Position numbers and translations under genes: made by a program
Notes under the pieces: model-generated
The model's input: the letters and a program-made list of their open reading frames with translations, nothing else
Told to the model about the DNA's origin: nothing
Databases searched by the model: none
Source: Cladosporium sp. IMV 00045
Taxonomy: Eukaryota; Ascomycota; Dothideomycetes; Cladosporiales; Cladosporiaceae
NCBI GenBank assembly: GCA_001931905.2
Contig: MSJI02000310.1
Location: 1 to 57,213 of the forward strand
Length of the DNA stretch: 57,213 nucleotides
Direction of reading: 5' to 3'
In this document: positions 41,809-53,151 of the stretch, one piece after another
How the letters are laid out: every line of letters begins with the position of its first letter
Position numbering within the stretch: position 1 is the stretch's first letter

Positions 41809-44169
41809 AGTCGGGGTTGAGATTGGAGATTGGAGATTGAAGAGCTAGGGTATCAAGAAGTACGGCTGGCATAGATGTGAAAAGAGCACTGGGCTTTCGC
41901 GCGGCGACTTTGTCAATATTCCGTGACAAACGGAGTTTGTATGCGTACGCAATGGATTGAGTACTGTAGATCGGAGGAGATATTGGCGTCTGGAGAACGG
42001 CACCACCTCATTCTGCTTCAATGCTGAGGCGATGCAGGATTTACTTGTGGATTTTTTGTACAGCGAAGCAATTTTACACCAAAAAAGGATTTCTGCATAG
42101 TGCTACAGCGTCTCCATTGGGTTTTGGGACTGTCAGGCTCTACGTTCGAGGTTACTGTGGAAAGCAGAGCTTACGGCGGCTAGTCGTAGTGTGCATTGGG
42201 TACGGTGACCGAGGAGCTTCAAAAGCTCACAAGATATGCTGAAAATGAGCATCAGGGAACAATCAACATTAAGATGTAGAGGCGCGCTGCTCTGCCCTTG
42301 GTGTGTGAAGGTTTGATGTGTGGTTGTGGCGTCATGATAAGGACTTTGGCTGTGAAATGGAGAGCGAGAAAGATCCATTGCCATCCAATCAATGCAGGAG
42401 TACGATGAACACACATACTGCAGTTGCGGTGCAGTTGCAGGACCAAGCGTAGATCATCTAAAACGCACTATGACAATGCTAAGCGAACTCCACCAGATAC
42501 GGAATATCGTTCGAAGAGACAACCGCCTTCATCGCAAGCGAACAAATCCACCACATCCACCCTTCAAACAGCACGGTGATTGAAGCGCCAAACGTAGGCC
42601 GAGAGCCCTAACAAAGTGGTGGAAAAGTCCTATCCGCTGATTGCGATCTCGATACTCCGCCGTCCTCGCTGCGTGGAGCAATTCCACCATCAGGTGAGCA
42701 TCTCCAATCGGTCCGATACGATTCTGCAGTCGTCGCGTGGAGATTCATAACCGACCATGGGGACTCCGCAGGCTCCTCCACGTAACGCAACTGCTCGACT
42801 CGTCCGCCGAGTTGACACCGCAGATGCTGGGGATGGCATGCGGAGAGCGCGTGGGGGGTTTCGAACGCTCGTCCTTGATGTCTTGAACGATGTTGATGAC
42901 CTGGAGGATGTTTTGGAGATGGTCGCATGGCGATTGGGACATATATGGGAGGCCGCCGACGGGCCATCTCGAGTGATAGATTCCTTCTCGCGGCTTTCCC
43001 CATTCGTACAGATCCACGTTTTGGTGCGTTTAGGCACATGCTTAGCCCTCGAAGTGGACATGATCGAACCCATCAACTTACTCAGCTTTGCTTGGAGCAA
43101 GAGAGATGGCTCTGTGAGAGACATAAGACTGGCGCAACTGGATGACTGCGTCTTCTTCGAGTCAGTATTCCAGAAGAAGCATGCGATCCGGAATCCGGCT
43201 TGGTGAGCGGATGTGGCGTCTTCCATGGCCGTCGTCCCTGCATCCTCACACAAAGATTACAACGTCACTCGTCCCATGCGGCTCTGTTCACATGCACAGA
43301 TGATACAAAAGTCTTACCCGGAGAACGCGGCCGCACACGGCAGCCGGCGTACAAACTTTGTGCAAGCGAGACTGCTCGTAGCCGGCAGGGCTTTCTTTCC
43401 AGAGCCGCAAACAAAGCCCGACAGGTCCTCGTGGTATAGCCTTTTTCGCAGCCCTATTGCTGGGATGCGGCTCAACGTGCCGGCACTTGCCACCGACAGA
43501 GATGACGTCCTCAAATTCTGCTATCTCACCAAAACACGCCCCTTGGCGCGCGATCTTCGGCAGATTAGCGCCCAAGACGCCTTCATAATCCTTCGCCGAT
43601 GCTTGGGCAAGGCGCAAAATTCGACGTCGGTCGCGTCCTCCTCCACAACCCGGTGGCATTCGCACGGCTTGCAGAAGTCAAAACGGAGACCCGTTCGTCT
43701 AGTATGGAAAGTCCACCGAAAAGCTTTGCAATGACAAGTCTCTGCCTCTCGTAGCTTGCCCTTTTTTCGCCCCGACTCATGCTACGATGTGGATCTGTCT
43801 GAGACCGGCTCCGGCCAGTCCGCGTCGTTCCTGAACCTCACTCGCCCGACAATTGGTTCGCTTTTCACACTTTCACGCGATGCGGTCATCGCTCGATTTC
43901 CACACCCTCCTCTCTCTCCGGTCGCCCCGGGTCGCGGAGAATGCCTCGTGGGCGAATTGAGGATTGTCCTCCACGAAGAACCGCGGGTTGACGGTGGGTT
44001 TTGATGAGTGGATCTTGTGGGCGAAGAGCCATGGGGAATTAATGGTCCCGTTGGTGGCCGCGTTTGTTATATAAGGCCTTCGTCCGCCTCAGGTAGGGAT
44101 GGGTTTTTTGTTTTGCCTCTTGCATTCCCTCACAGTTTCACTTTGTTTATTACATCCAGGCCTCACAGC
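41809..44169. other. Long intergenic region with conflicting open frames
   Basis: About 2.4 kb with no recognisable gene. Between about 42610 and 43260 several frames are open at once on both strands (149 codons plus; 187, 143 and 90 codons minus), so at most one is real. The plus frame 42757-43206 (starting MGTPQAPPRN, with VLDVLNDVDDLEDVLEMVAW) is the most protein-like, but I would not call it. The right part is the hexose transporter promoter. Confidence 0.45.
44068..44074 (+). promoter_or_regulatory. TATA box of the hexose transporter
   Basis: TATATAA within GTTATATAAGGCC, about 96 bp upstream of the ATG at 44170, a usual spacing for a strongly regulated fungal gene. Confidence 0.55.
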
Positions 44170-45948
44170 ATGGGGATACTCAATCAGTTGAGGCGTAATG
44201 AGCCTCCCGCACCTCAAAATGGCACTGGAACTCACTCGCCCGCGTCGGTGGACGTTGAGAAGCGCAATGTGGACACCGAGTCGCCAGTCAAGCTCTTCAC
44301 GCCTCGCATTTTCGCGATGGTCATGATTGTGTCTCTAGGAGGATTGATCTTTGGTTACGACACTGGTCAGATCTCTGGCTTCCTCGAAATGCCTGACTTC
44401 CTTGACAGATTCGGCAACACTGTCGACGCGGATGGCAAGGTCGGCTTCTCAAAAGACAGATCCGGTACTATTGTCGGCTTGCTGTCTATCGGTACCCTGA
44501 TTGGCGCCATTGTTGGCGCTCCCATCGCCGATGCCTTTGGCAGGAAACTGGCCATTGTTTTCTGGAACATTATCTTCTGCATCGGCGTGGTCATTCAAAT
44601 GGCCACTGTGACGACAGCTTGGTACCAAATCGCCATCGGCCGACTAGTCGCTGGTTTCGGAGTCGGTGCCTTGTCAGTGCTGACCCCGATGTACCAGTCG
44701 GAGACCGCGCCCCGTCAAATCCGTGGTGCCATGGTCTCTTGCTACCAGCTTTTCATCACCCTCGGTATCTTTATCGCTTATTGCATCAACTACGGAACCG
44801 AGAGCGATCCTTCGCCAGCCTCGTGGCGCATTCCCATGGGCGTCGGCTTCATCTGGTCCGTCATCATGGCAGTCGGAATCATGTTCCTTCGCGAATCACC
44901 TCGCTGGGAGTATCGCAGGGGTCGTACCGAGAGTGCTCGCACCACGATCGCCAAGTCGTATGGCGTTGCCGAAAACCACTGGGAGGTTGACCGCGAGATC
45001 AGTGAGATCAAGGCCAAGCTCGACGCTGAGAATGCCGGTGGTGCAAACCACCCTTGGTATGAAGTCTTCACCGGCCCACGCATGATGTACCGCACCCTTC
45101 TCGGCATCAGCATGCAAGCTCTGCAGCAGCTCACCGGCGCCAACTTCTTCTTCTACTACGGCACGACCATTTTCACCGCCACGGGTCTTGACAACTCGTT
45201 TCAGACCTCAATGATTCTTGGCGCAGTGAATTTCGTCATGACCATCCCCGGAACTTTTGTGGTTGAAAGATTCGGCCGTCGTCGCGCCCTCATCACCGGC
45301 GGCCTGTGGATGTTCTGCTGCTTCTTGGTCTTCGCTTCCGTTGGCCACTTCGTTCTGGACCAGGAAACACCTCAAAACACCCCTGAAGCCGGATCTGCCA
45401 TGATCGCCTTCGCTTGTCTTTTCATCGCCGGCTATGCCATGACCTGGGCCCCCATTGTCTGGGCTATCGTTGGCGAGCTCTATCCTACACGCTACAGGGC
45501 CACCGCCATGGGCATGGCCACTGCCTCCAATTGGCTGTGGAACTTCCTCATCTCCTTCTTCACCCCCTTCATCACGGGCGCCATCGACTACCGCTACGGC
45601 TACGTCTTCGCGGCGTGCAACTTCCTCGGCGCCGTCGTCGTCTACTTCTTCCTGTGCGAGACGCGCGGCCGCTCCCTCGAGGAGATCGACACCATGTACA
45701 TCATGCACGTCTCGCCGCGCCAGAGCACCAAGTGGCAGCCGCCGCAGGGCGAGGAGCTCGTCACCGCTGATGCATTGCACCTCGCGCCGGGCGCTAGGGC
45801 CATCCGCAAGCAGGATGCTGCCGGCATGGAGGGCGAGCAGCGACTTGATAGTATCCCCGCACCGAATGCGCAGCATGGGATTACGGATGTGAGTGGGACG
45901 GGGTATGAGGCTGAGTCCGGGGGTGTGAGGGGTCAGTCAGTTTATTAG
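44170..45948 (+). CDS. Monosaccharide (hexose) transporter, MFS sugar porter
   Basis: A single exon of 592 residues from MGILNQLRRNEPPAPQNG; the frame is open further upstream but this ATG is the natural start. Sugar porter signatures: GGLIFGYDTGQISGF in helix 1, GRLVAGFGVGALSVLTPMYQ then SETAPRQIRGAMVS, LRESPRWEYRRGR, ISMQALQQLTGANFFFYYGT, VERFGRRRAL and the ETRGRSLEEID near the end of the last helix. About twelve membrane helices. The residues QQLTGANFF in helix 7 are typical of fungal high-affinity glucose transporters (HXT/MstA group). The cytosolic tail is long (about 80 residues). Exact sugar range is unknown. Confidence 0.93.
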   Translation: MGILNQLRRNEPPAPQNGTGTHSPASVDVEKRNVDTESPVKLFTPRIFAMVMIVSLGGLIFGYDTGQISGFLEMPDFLDRFGNTVDADGKVGFSKDRSGTIVGLLSIGTLIGAIVGAPIADAFGRKLAIVFWNIIFCIGVVIQMATVTTAWYQIAIGRLVAGFGVGALSVLTPMYQSETAPRQIRGAMVSCYQLFITLGIFIAYCINYGTESDPSPASWRIPMGVGFIWSVIMAVGIMFLRESPRWEYRRGRTESARTTIAKSYGVAENHWEVDREISEIKAKLDAENAGGANHPWYEVFTGPRMMYRTLLGISMQALQQLTGANFFFYYGTTIFTATGLDNSFQTSMILGAVNFVMTIPGTFVVERFGRRRALITGGLWMFCCFLVFASVGHFVLDQETPQNTPEAGSAMIAFACLFIAGYAMTWAPIVWAIVGELYPTRYRATAMGMATASNWLWNFLISFFTPFITGAIDYRYGYVFAACNFLGAVVVYFFLCETRGRSLEEIDTMYIMHVSPRQSTKWQPPQGEELVTADALHLAPGARAIRKQDAAGMEGEQRLDSIPAPNAQHGITDVSGTGYEAESGGVRGQSVY

Positions 45949-47176
45949 ATTGGAGGAGGGGTTATTGCATGGTAATGGCATGAAGCGTTGATGCATTTGG
46001 TTTGAATGGTTAGATGATAGAGATACAATCACGATCTTGTTCAGACTTCACTTCGTTCACTTCACGACTGAGAAATGCGCACTGCACAGAAAATTCTAAT
46101 TTCCTTAATAGTAGGTCCCTTTGATTGGATTGGCTCACCGTATATGGACTTGAAGTCTTCTCGCTCGTATTGATGGATTTCGAGACTATTCACGCGCCGT
46201 TGTTTACCTAAAAGTAATGACGAAGTCAACCTTTATCTCCACCCTCATAAAACACATTCACACGTGCAATCCTCCTACCATTCGACGAATTCAATGCACC
46301 ACCGCAAGGACGAAGAATGCTTCCTTGTCTGCTCAAAGAAACAGTCTGCATGCGACGTCACGACAGCAGTTTTGAGATTTCTACGGATAGATCTATCCTG
46401 AGCTTTAGGACATCAATGCCTAGAACTGTTGAGATAGTGCCACTGATATTGAAGACAGCGGGTGGTATTTGTGCATTGCTAGCGATACTTCTTTTTGTGT
46501 AGGACAGATGTCGACATGGAATGGAACGGTCGATTTGTGCACAGACAATCCCACAATCTGATACAGGAGGCGAGGGCCAGACTTTCAAATCCACGTGCCA
46601 AGGCTGATGGAAAGTGCAACGGCGATGGCAATTCCTGGTAGATGGAAAGGAGAACATTCCAGTATCTGAGAGATTAGTCGCAAGTGGCAATTACTGGCTT
46701 GCCAGCAATACCGATGATCAAGTAGGGGGAGGTGGGAAAAAGCATTTACAGTTTACGGCATCGTCGGCAGGCGCCATCCCCGTACTCCCGCGTCCTGTCG
46801 TCTCGACTGGCGGCGGCCACGCAAGTCCATACGACTCTCTATCTCCACCCCAGCTTCTCCGTCTCTCGCACTCTCTCACCCTGCTGGAAAAGGTGCAAGT
46901 CTCTCTGCGCACACTACACACACCACTCATTTCCGTCATTCACTGTCGCTTCTCCCCCGACATCACCACCACTACCACCACCGCCGCCCTTGTCTCACCA
47001 GGCCACTCCTCCAAACTTACTTCCCTCCCCACGCTCCTTACCAATCCCCGCAAGCGCCATCTAGCTTACAACACCTCCCGCCGATCGCGAAACCCCGACT
47101 TCATTCCTCAACCGCCGTCGAACCTCCTCACACGACACTATAGAGCGCCGCCCGGCGCGAATTTCCCACTTCCATC
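45949..47176. other. Intergenic region, no gene seen
   Basis: About 1.2 kb. The right half is CT/CA-rich (46840-47060), typical of a fungal promoter and leader. A frame running through it into the next gene is in a different register and composition-driven. Confidence 0.55.
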
Positions 47177-48672
47177 ATGCTCTTGCCTAAAGGAGGCGTG
47201 ACTTGGAAGTCGGCCAAGGCGAGACTCCCGCCCACGAGAGTGATATGGAGGTTCCTTACACAGACACGCGTGGTTCTTTCGCTGGTGATTGCGGGCATTG
47301 TCATTTTACTATGGAATGGTTTGAGCGGGACGGCCGGTGAGATGCAAAAGTAAGGACACTCCCACCCATTGGGGATGAGATTGGCGACACACCAGATGCA
47401 ATTGTGGAATACTAATGCCTTATCGCAACGCAGATTCTACTGTTTCGGTCCAGCGAAATCTCCCATGCAAATGTCAGCAACCGAGCAGGCGCAATGGGCC
47501 GGTCACCAGCAAACACCGGTCATCTTCAACCACCATGCGCCCATAGAAATCAACAGCTCCTCCATCCAGCGCGTGAACCTGAACAACGTCGCATCCACCC
47601 CGAAAGCCGTCCTCAACGAAGAGCGCGTGCTCATCCTCACTCCTCTCCGCGACGCCGCACCCTACCTCGAGACGCACTTCGATCTCTTGAGCCAACTCAC
47701 CTACCCGCACCGCCTTATCGATCTCGCCTTCCTTGTGGGAAACAGCAAAGACGATACCCTCGCCAAGCTAGCCATGGAACTCGAGCGCGTGCAGAGCCGG
47801 ACGGACAACGTAGCTTTCGGCAGCGTCATGATTGTCGAGAAGGATTTTGAAGAAGTGCAAACGGCGCAGACCGTGGAGGAAAGGCACGGCTTCGCAGCGC
47901 AGGGTCCTCGCAGAATGGCCATGGGCAAGGCGAGGAATTTCCTCTTGAGCGCGGCGTTGAAGCCCGAGCACAGCTGGGTGTACTGGCGCGATGTGGACAT
48001 TGTGGACAGCCCGAGCAAGATCATTGAGGATTTCGTTGCGCACGACCGCGATATTCTGGTTCCCAGTAAGATTTGCCTTGAGAGGTTTGAACGCTTTGCA
48101 ACAGAGCAGCGCTGACTTGACCACAGACGTTTGGTTTCATCGCTACCAAGATGGCCGTGATATTGAGGGTCGTTTCGATTACAACTCATGGCAAGAATCC
48201 GACACTGGCAGAAAACTCGCCGCTTCCCTCGACCCCAACGTCGTTCTCGCAGAGGGTATGTCAAACCGAAGGATTGAGGCCTAGCTAGATCCCAAGACTA
48301 AACTCATGTCAGGCTACAAAGAGTACAAAACAGAGCGCATCTACATGGCCCGCATGGGCGACTGGCGCGAAAACAAAGACATCGAGATCCCCCTCGACGG
48401 CATCGGAGGCGTCAACATCGTCGTCAAAGCAGACGTTCACAGAGCAGGTATGTCGCTAGAATCCTTCTACTCGCACGCCACCGTCACACAGCACATGCAC
48501 ACTCACTAACACCTCGAACCCAGGCATCAATTTCCCCTGCTACGCCTTCGAAAACCAAGCCGAAACCGAAGGCTTCGCCAAAATGGCCCGGCGCGCGGGC
48601 ATGCAGGTTTTCGGTCTGCCGAATTATGTCGTTTGGCATATCGACACGGATGAGAAACCGGGAAATGCTTAG
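47177..48672 (+). CDS. ANP1: Golgi alpha-mannosyltransferase of the Anp1/Mnn9/Van1 family
   Basis: Five exons, 47177-47349, 47434-48065, 48127-48255, 48313-48447 and 48524-48672, give 405 residues. All introns have GTAAG/GTATG donors and CAG acceptors. Type II membrane protein: short cytosolic MLLPKGGVTWKSAKARLPP, signal anchor VVLSLVIAGIVILLWNG (about 36-52), luminal stem, then the glycosyltransferase domain. VLILTPLRDAAPYLETHFDL, AMGKARNFLLSAAL and the DxD-bearing WVYWRDVDIVDSPSKIIEDF are family hallmarks; GGVNIVVKADVHRAGINFPC and the C-terminal GLPNYVVWHID complete it. Members form the mannan polymerase complexes that extend N-glycan outer chains. The N-terminus favours Anp1 over Mnn9, from memory only. 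Confidence 0.88.
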
Positions 48673-49543
48673 GAGACATGAAGAAAAGAAAGTCAAAAAA
48701 GGGAAAGGACGTTTTGTGTGGTCTGGTCTACTAATGTCGAGAGAGAAAGAAGGAGAGAGAGTCGACTGGGTTCGGTACTCTCTTGTTTTCTTTAGCTTGT
48801 ATTTTTCTTATTTCTTCTCTTCTCTTTGTCACTTTCCATAAATTCATCGAATAACCCAGCCGGAATTCCTGTCTACCGTTTTCCAATGACCTAACTTCAG
48901 CTTTCAGCCTTGCGATTCGTACCTAAGGATTAAGCCGTCCTCTGGTGTTTCCGGACGGATCCGTAGCTCGTAACGGAAACTAGCTTGGTAGAAGCTCATG
49001 ATTGAAGACAGGGCACCTCACAGGGACTTTGGGCCGTTGACATGCTTGCCCTTAGTTGCCTTCTTACAATATGCTTTCCGCTATGAAGTTTGTACGGGCA
49101 TCTTCCCCTGGCTTGACGGGACCCGCGCTGTAGACGTTGTTGCATAATTCCTGGAAGTATCTTGTTGTCGGAGCATGAAACCTCTTTTCGACGTCTCCCA
49201 AGTCTTATTAGCGATTCAAAGCTACTTGTCAGATAGTAACTGTCGACGATTACCTTCACGACTTCGCGGTGAAGCTGGGGAGGTTTGCTCCTCTAGAAAG
49301 CTGGCTTGGCGCCAGCCTCCCCCGAGCGCTCAGCCGAGCTGTTGTCACCGAGCTTCTGGCCATCCATCCTCCACTTTCACTTCACGTTATCGCCAATATC
49401 AAAATCGGATCAATTAACATATCTTCTGGCTTCATACAGCTTCTGGACCATATTTGCACACAACTCTGGCTACCTAGGCTGCAATTCCCCCGGATCATCC
49501 TTTCTTGAATGACCTGAGGCCTCCTTGTCGTTCGCCTTCGGAC
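48673..49543. other. Intergenic region, promoter of the MED5 gene
   Basis: About 870 bp between tandem genes; no gene seen. Confidence 0.6.
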
Positions 49544-52500
49544 ATGGCTGGCGACGCAGACACAAACACCCTAGAGGGCGCACAAGCATGGCAACTTGCT
49601 CTGCAAACCGCGAAAAAACGCCGTCTGAGATGGACTCAACTGCCTTTGAAGGAACTCGCCACTAAACACAAGGCCACACCAGACGAAATCGCCGACATCG
49701 CGGTTCGCCTGCACCAACGAGGGAGATTATTCGTCGACCCTTTGGTCCCTCGCTACATCGAACAACTGATCCGGAACCGATGCACTGGCAGTAGTCACAT
49801 TCTTATGGCGATGTTGCGCCATTCACGATTGTCGGACCCTGCCACTGTGGCCGATTACAACACCGGCGACGAAGGCTCGAGCATCCCACCATTCGAGGAA
49901 CAGATTTTTACTCTTTTGAGGAACATTCTGGCTGGCATGAAGTTCTCAGCTGGCTCTTGGAAAGTTCACGGTCTTGTCCTTGCACTCACACGCTGGCTGC
50001 ATGTGGCTCGCAAAGCAAACGAGCAAGACGTGGGCAAACGCATTGACTCTGGCGCCGTGTCTGGTGCAGACAGCCCAGCTGCGAGCACATTTGATGCGCT
50101 TGGGTTGTTGGCAATCGCTGTTTTCGGTCACCGGTCGTTTCGCGACGTTGAGAAGCAGCCTTGGTGGAAGAATCGAAGGCCAATCATCGTTACGGAGATG
50201 GAGCAATATGATCTGCACGTTCTTCAGTGGACCCAGTCGCAATATGCCGGACATCTGCAGACACTCGCGAAGTCGAGACCTTTCCTGGAAACGAACGAAA
50301 ATGGACTGCCGATTTTCACAGATGAGCAAGTGCTGGCTTCGATCAGTGACATTCCAGTGGTCAACTCACGTGCTGGGCTTTTCGTGTGGCTCAATGCGTG
50401 CCTCTGTGCGCGACCGCTGACAGACGACGCGACGATGCGTAACTACATTTTGGTACGCACCAACGACAATGCGCAGACTGCCGCCGTCGACCTCCTGATC
50501 GCGTCTTTCGACGTGTTGACAAATGCGCTGTTGCGCCACGAGTCGCAAGAAAATGTGCGGTTCCTCCGGTCTTTCATCTGCAACAAAGTCCCACTCTTAC
50601 TGCACTCCTTGCTCGGATTTAATGGCCCTGGTGCAGTCGAAAACTGTATTCAGATGTCTTTCTCGGTCATCACTATGGACCCGTTGACACCGCTGAGTAC
50701 GGGCGCTAATGTTGTGCGCGACGTGCTGAAGAAAGCCAAGCTTGAGTTCCTGTTCGCTTGTACATTGCACTCCTTGGTACCCGAGCGAGCAATCGCAGGT
50801 CTCGTGAATGAGCAATCGGTCACAGTCCCAAAAATGACCAAGTACACGAAAGACGGTCTTATGGCCCAGACATCGAACAACACCGGAAGATTGGACGCCC
50901 TTATCCAGGAGCTGGATTCAATGAACGGTAACGCTGGTGCCATATCTGGCTGCATTCTCGATACAGTCAACAACTTGTGCGCCAACCGAGACACGACTGA
51001 GTTGAAGAATGTCTGCACCTCACTTACAAAGAAGTTCCCCAACCTGGACATCATCATGCTCTTCACGCAGCCTGCGAATCTGTTGCTTCCTCTTTGCAAT
51101 GTACTCAATGAGTGGGTTCACGACCAGGATTCGAGCGAATTCCAACCACCGTATGAAGAGTTTGCTTGCATTCTGCTGTTCTTGCTTGCTGCAATCCACC
51201 GCTACGACCTGCAAGCGGCGGACCTCGGGCTCGCTCAAAACAACAGCTTCATCGTGAAGATGCTGCAGAGAGCACCGCAGAGTTCACAAATTTCCGATTT
51301 GACGGACGAACAGAGCAAGCAGCTTGCGAAGTGGATCGAGGGGCTTTATGCTACGGATGAACAAGGCGAGACCACGGGAATTGGCGATGAAGTCATGTCG
51401 CAATGCCCTCCTCAAGCATTCTACCTGCTGGTGCCAGTACTCTTTGACCAGAGCGTTTTGGCTTGCAAGTCGAATGCTTTGTCGATCAACACTATACTTG
51501 GAGGGCTCGAGTTTTTGCTAGAGCCTTTCTTGCTGCCTTCTCTGGTTGGCGGTATCAGCTGGCTCGTCAAACATTCCTGGGAGGATCACAACGACGCGGA
51601 CATGCTACTGCAAATTCTGGAAAAGCTCCTTAAGCCTTCTGGGAGCTCTCAAGAGATGCAAGCTATGCACAAATGCATCCTCGCAATCGTAGCAACACCG
51701 CTAGAGTCTTCCTTGCAGGAGCTGATTCGCCGAAAGCCCGAGAAGAAGGTCCAAGCCAACAGCTTGATCGAATTGCTGAAGCCGTATCTGTACCAGCAGA
51801 GGACTATGGTTATCCCTCGCGCTGAGCTTGATGCTTTTGCCGCGAACGGCCTATTGACCCAGGCGGTAGGAAACACCGTCCGGGACCTTTCTCTGTGGGC
51901 TACGAATGGCGGTTCCGATGCACCTCCGAGATATGCTACACACCTTGTCCACTGTGCTCTGCAAGTCTGCGGCAGTCCAGCCGTTTTGCAAGCCATAGTT
52001 CATGAGGTCAGAGATCAGACGACTATTGGCAACGGTTCCATGGCACTGGACGTCTGCGCGGCGCTGGTGTGTTCCCCGGATCCGGCTTCCTACACGACTC
52101 TCATGAACGTCGGTGGCCCTTTACCTTCTCAATCTCGCCTTTCGCTTCGAGATGCCATACGCCTATCAACTTCGAATATCCGTCAGCTCCTAGATATGCC
52201 AATGGCCGACGCAGAAGCGCTTGTGCGTCTAGCACGAAAGGTCGAAGCGCAGTCCGCTGTCTCACAGATTGCTCTCGTGAACCTCCCAGCCGCAGCAGAA
52301 GACCAGAATATGACAGACCAAGTGATGCAAGACTTGGGCCTAGGCACCAACGACGGAGCCGTCGCGACTGACAACTCGCTACTGGGCGAGGGCAGCCTGG
52401 GACAGGATGTCAACACGGACTTTGACACCACAGACTTCACCACAGCCACCGCCAACCCCTCCATTGATCTGGGCAATTCTTTCGACCAAGACGCTGGCAA

Positions 52501-52684
52501 TATGATGCAGCTCGACAATTCCGGAGACATTTTCGGCGACCTCAACATTGACTTTGGACAGCCGGCGCAGCAGAGCGGCCAGGGAGGGGCGGGCGATGGG
52601 AATGACCAGCAGAATAATGCCGAGGAGGACATTTTCGCTGGCCTCGACATGGGTGACCTCGGGCAGGACTTTGACTTCTCTTAG
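49544..52684 (+). CDS. MED5: Mediator complex subunit 5 (Nut1)
   Basis: A single exon of 1046 residues from MAGDADTNTLEGAQAW. The N-terminus (WQLALQTAKKRRLRWTQLPL, VDPLVPRYIEQLI) and a long all-helical body match the fungal Med5/Nut1 pattern. Later landmarks are SINTILGGLEFLLEPFLLPS, GGISWLVKHSWEDH, and RKPEKKVQANSLIELLKPYL (about 730-750). The last 120 residues are acidic, Asn/Gln/Gly-rich and low in complexity, ending DLGQDFDFS. Med5 is in the Mediator tail and relays activators to RNA polymerase II. No canonical introns are needed. The family is weakly conserved, so the name rests on pattern and length (yeast Nut1 is 1132). Confidence 0.78.
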   Translation: MAGDADTNTLEGAQAWQLALQTAKKRRLRWTQLPLKELATKHKATPDEIADIAVRLHQRGRLFVDPLVPRYIEQLIRNRCTGSSHILMAMLRHSRLSDPATVADYNTGDEGSSIPPFEEQIFTLLRNILAGMKFSAGSWKVHGLVLALTRWLHVARKANEQDVGKRIDSGAVSGADSPAASTFDALGLLAIAVFGHRSFRDVEKQPWWKNRRPIIVTEMEQYDLHVLQWTQSQYAGHLQTLAKSRPFLETNENGLPIFTDEQVLASISDIPVVNSRAGLFVWLNACLCARPLTDDATMRNYILVRTNDNAQTAAVDLLIASFDVLTNALLRHESQENVRFLRSFICNKVPLLLHSLLGFNGPGAVENCIQMSFSVITMDPLTPLSTGANVVRDVLKKAKLEFLFACTLHSLVPERAIAGLVNEQSVTVPKMTKYTKDGLMAQTSNNTGRLDALIQELDSMNGNAGAISGCILDTVNNLCANRDTTELKNVCTSLTKKFPNLDIIMLFTQPANLLLPLCNVLNEWVHDQDSSEFQPPYEEFACILLFLLAAIHRYDLQAADLGLAQNNSFIVKMLQRAPQSSQISDLTDEQSKQLAKWIEGLYATDEQGETTGIGDEVMSQCPPQAFYLLVPVLFDQSVLACKSNALSINTILGGLEFLLEPFLLPSLVGGISWLVKHSWEDHNDADMLLQILEKLLKPSGSSQEMQAMHKCILAIVATPLESSLQELIRRKPEKKVQANSLIELLKPYLYQQRTMVIPRAELDAFAANGLLTQAVGNTVRDLSLWATNGGSDAPPRYATHLVHCALQVCGSPAVLQAIVHEVRDQTTIGNGSMALDVCAALVCSPDPASYTTLMNVGGPLPSQSRLSLRDAIRLSTSNIRQLLDMPMADAEALVRLARKVEAQSAVSQIALVNLPAAAEDQNMTDQVMQDLGLGTNDGAVATDNSLLGEGSLGQDVNTDFDTTDFTTATANPSIDLGNSFDQDAGNMMQLDNSGDIFGDLNIDFGQPAQQSGQGGAGDGNDQQNNAEEDIFAGLDMGDLGQDFDFS

Positions 52685-53151
52685 GCGAAGGACGTCCTTG
52701 TTTTGTCTGGCGGCACAATCGTTCGGGATGGTTGCAGAAGGTCAGAGAGTGTAGTTTTTCGCGCCGCATCTATATTTGATGATTTGGAAGTGGGGATTCA
52801 AGATATCGACATTGACAAGTAATTCATCTTTGCAACGGAGACATCATGGTAACATCAGAATCGCTAAATCGAGCGAATGATTACAGCTAGACATCGCTCT
52901 TAGTCAGGCTGTTGCGATTTGATGGTGTTATCACAAAGAGATAATAATCATACACAAGCCTACATGTACTTTACCAAGTTGATATATATCCCGAGGTTGC
53001 AGCGGGGTCGAGTTGCACCGACTGGAGCTGGCTTCACATAACCCCTCCCAACACACCTACCTTTTAGATACCTGACAAATTGCAATAGCTACCTGGATTG
53101 GTTCGACCTCACTTTGCACGCAGCAAAATAGATTCGATAAAGATTATCAAA
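52685..53151. other. Intergenic region upstream of SDR
   Basis: 467 bp between tandem genes; no gene seen. Confidence 0.6.

Noticed and set aside
46614..47201. Plus-strand 195-codon frame running into the mannosyltransferase start
   Set aside because: Out of register with the ANP1 start, composed of CT/CA-rich leader sequence, and overlaps a well-supported start codon.
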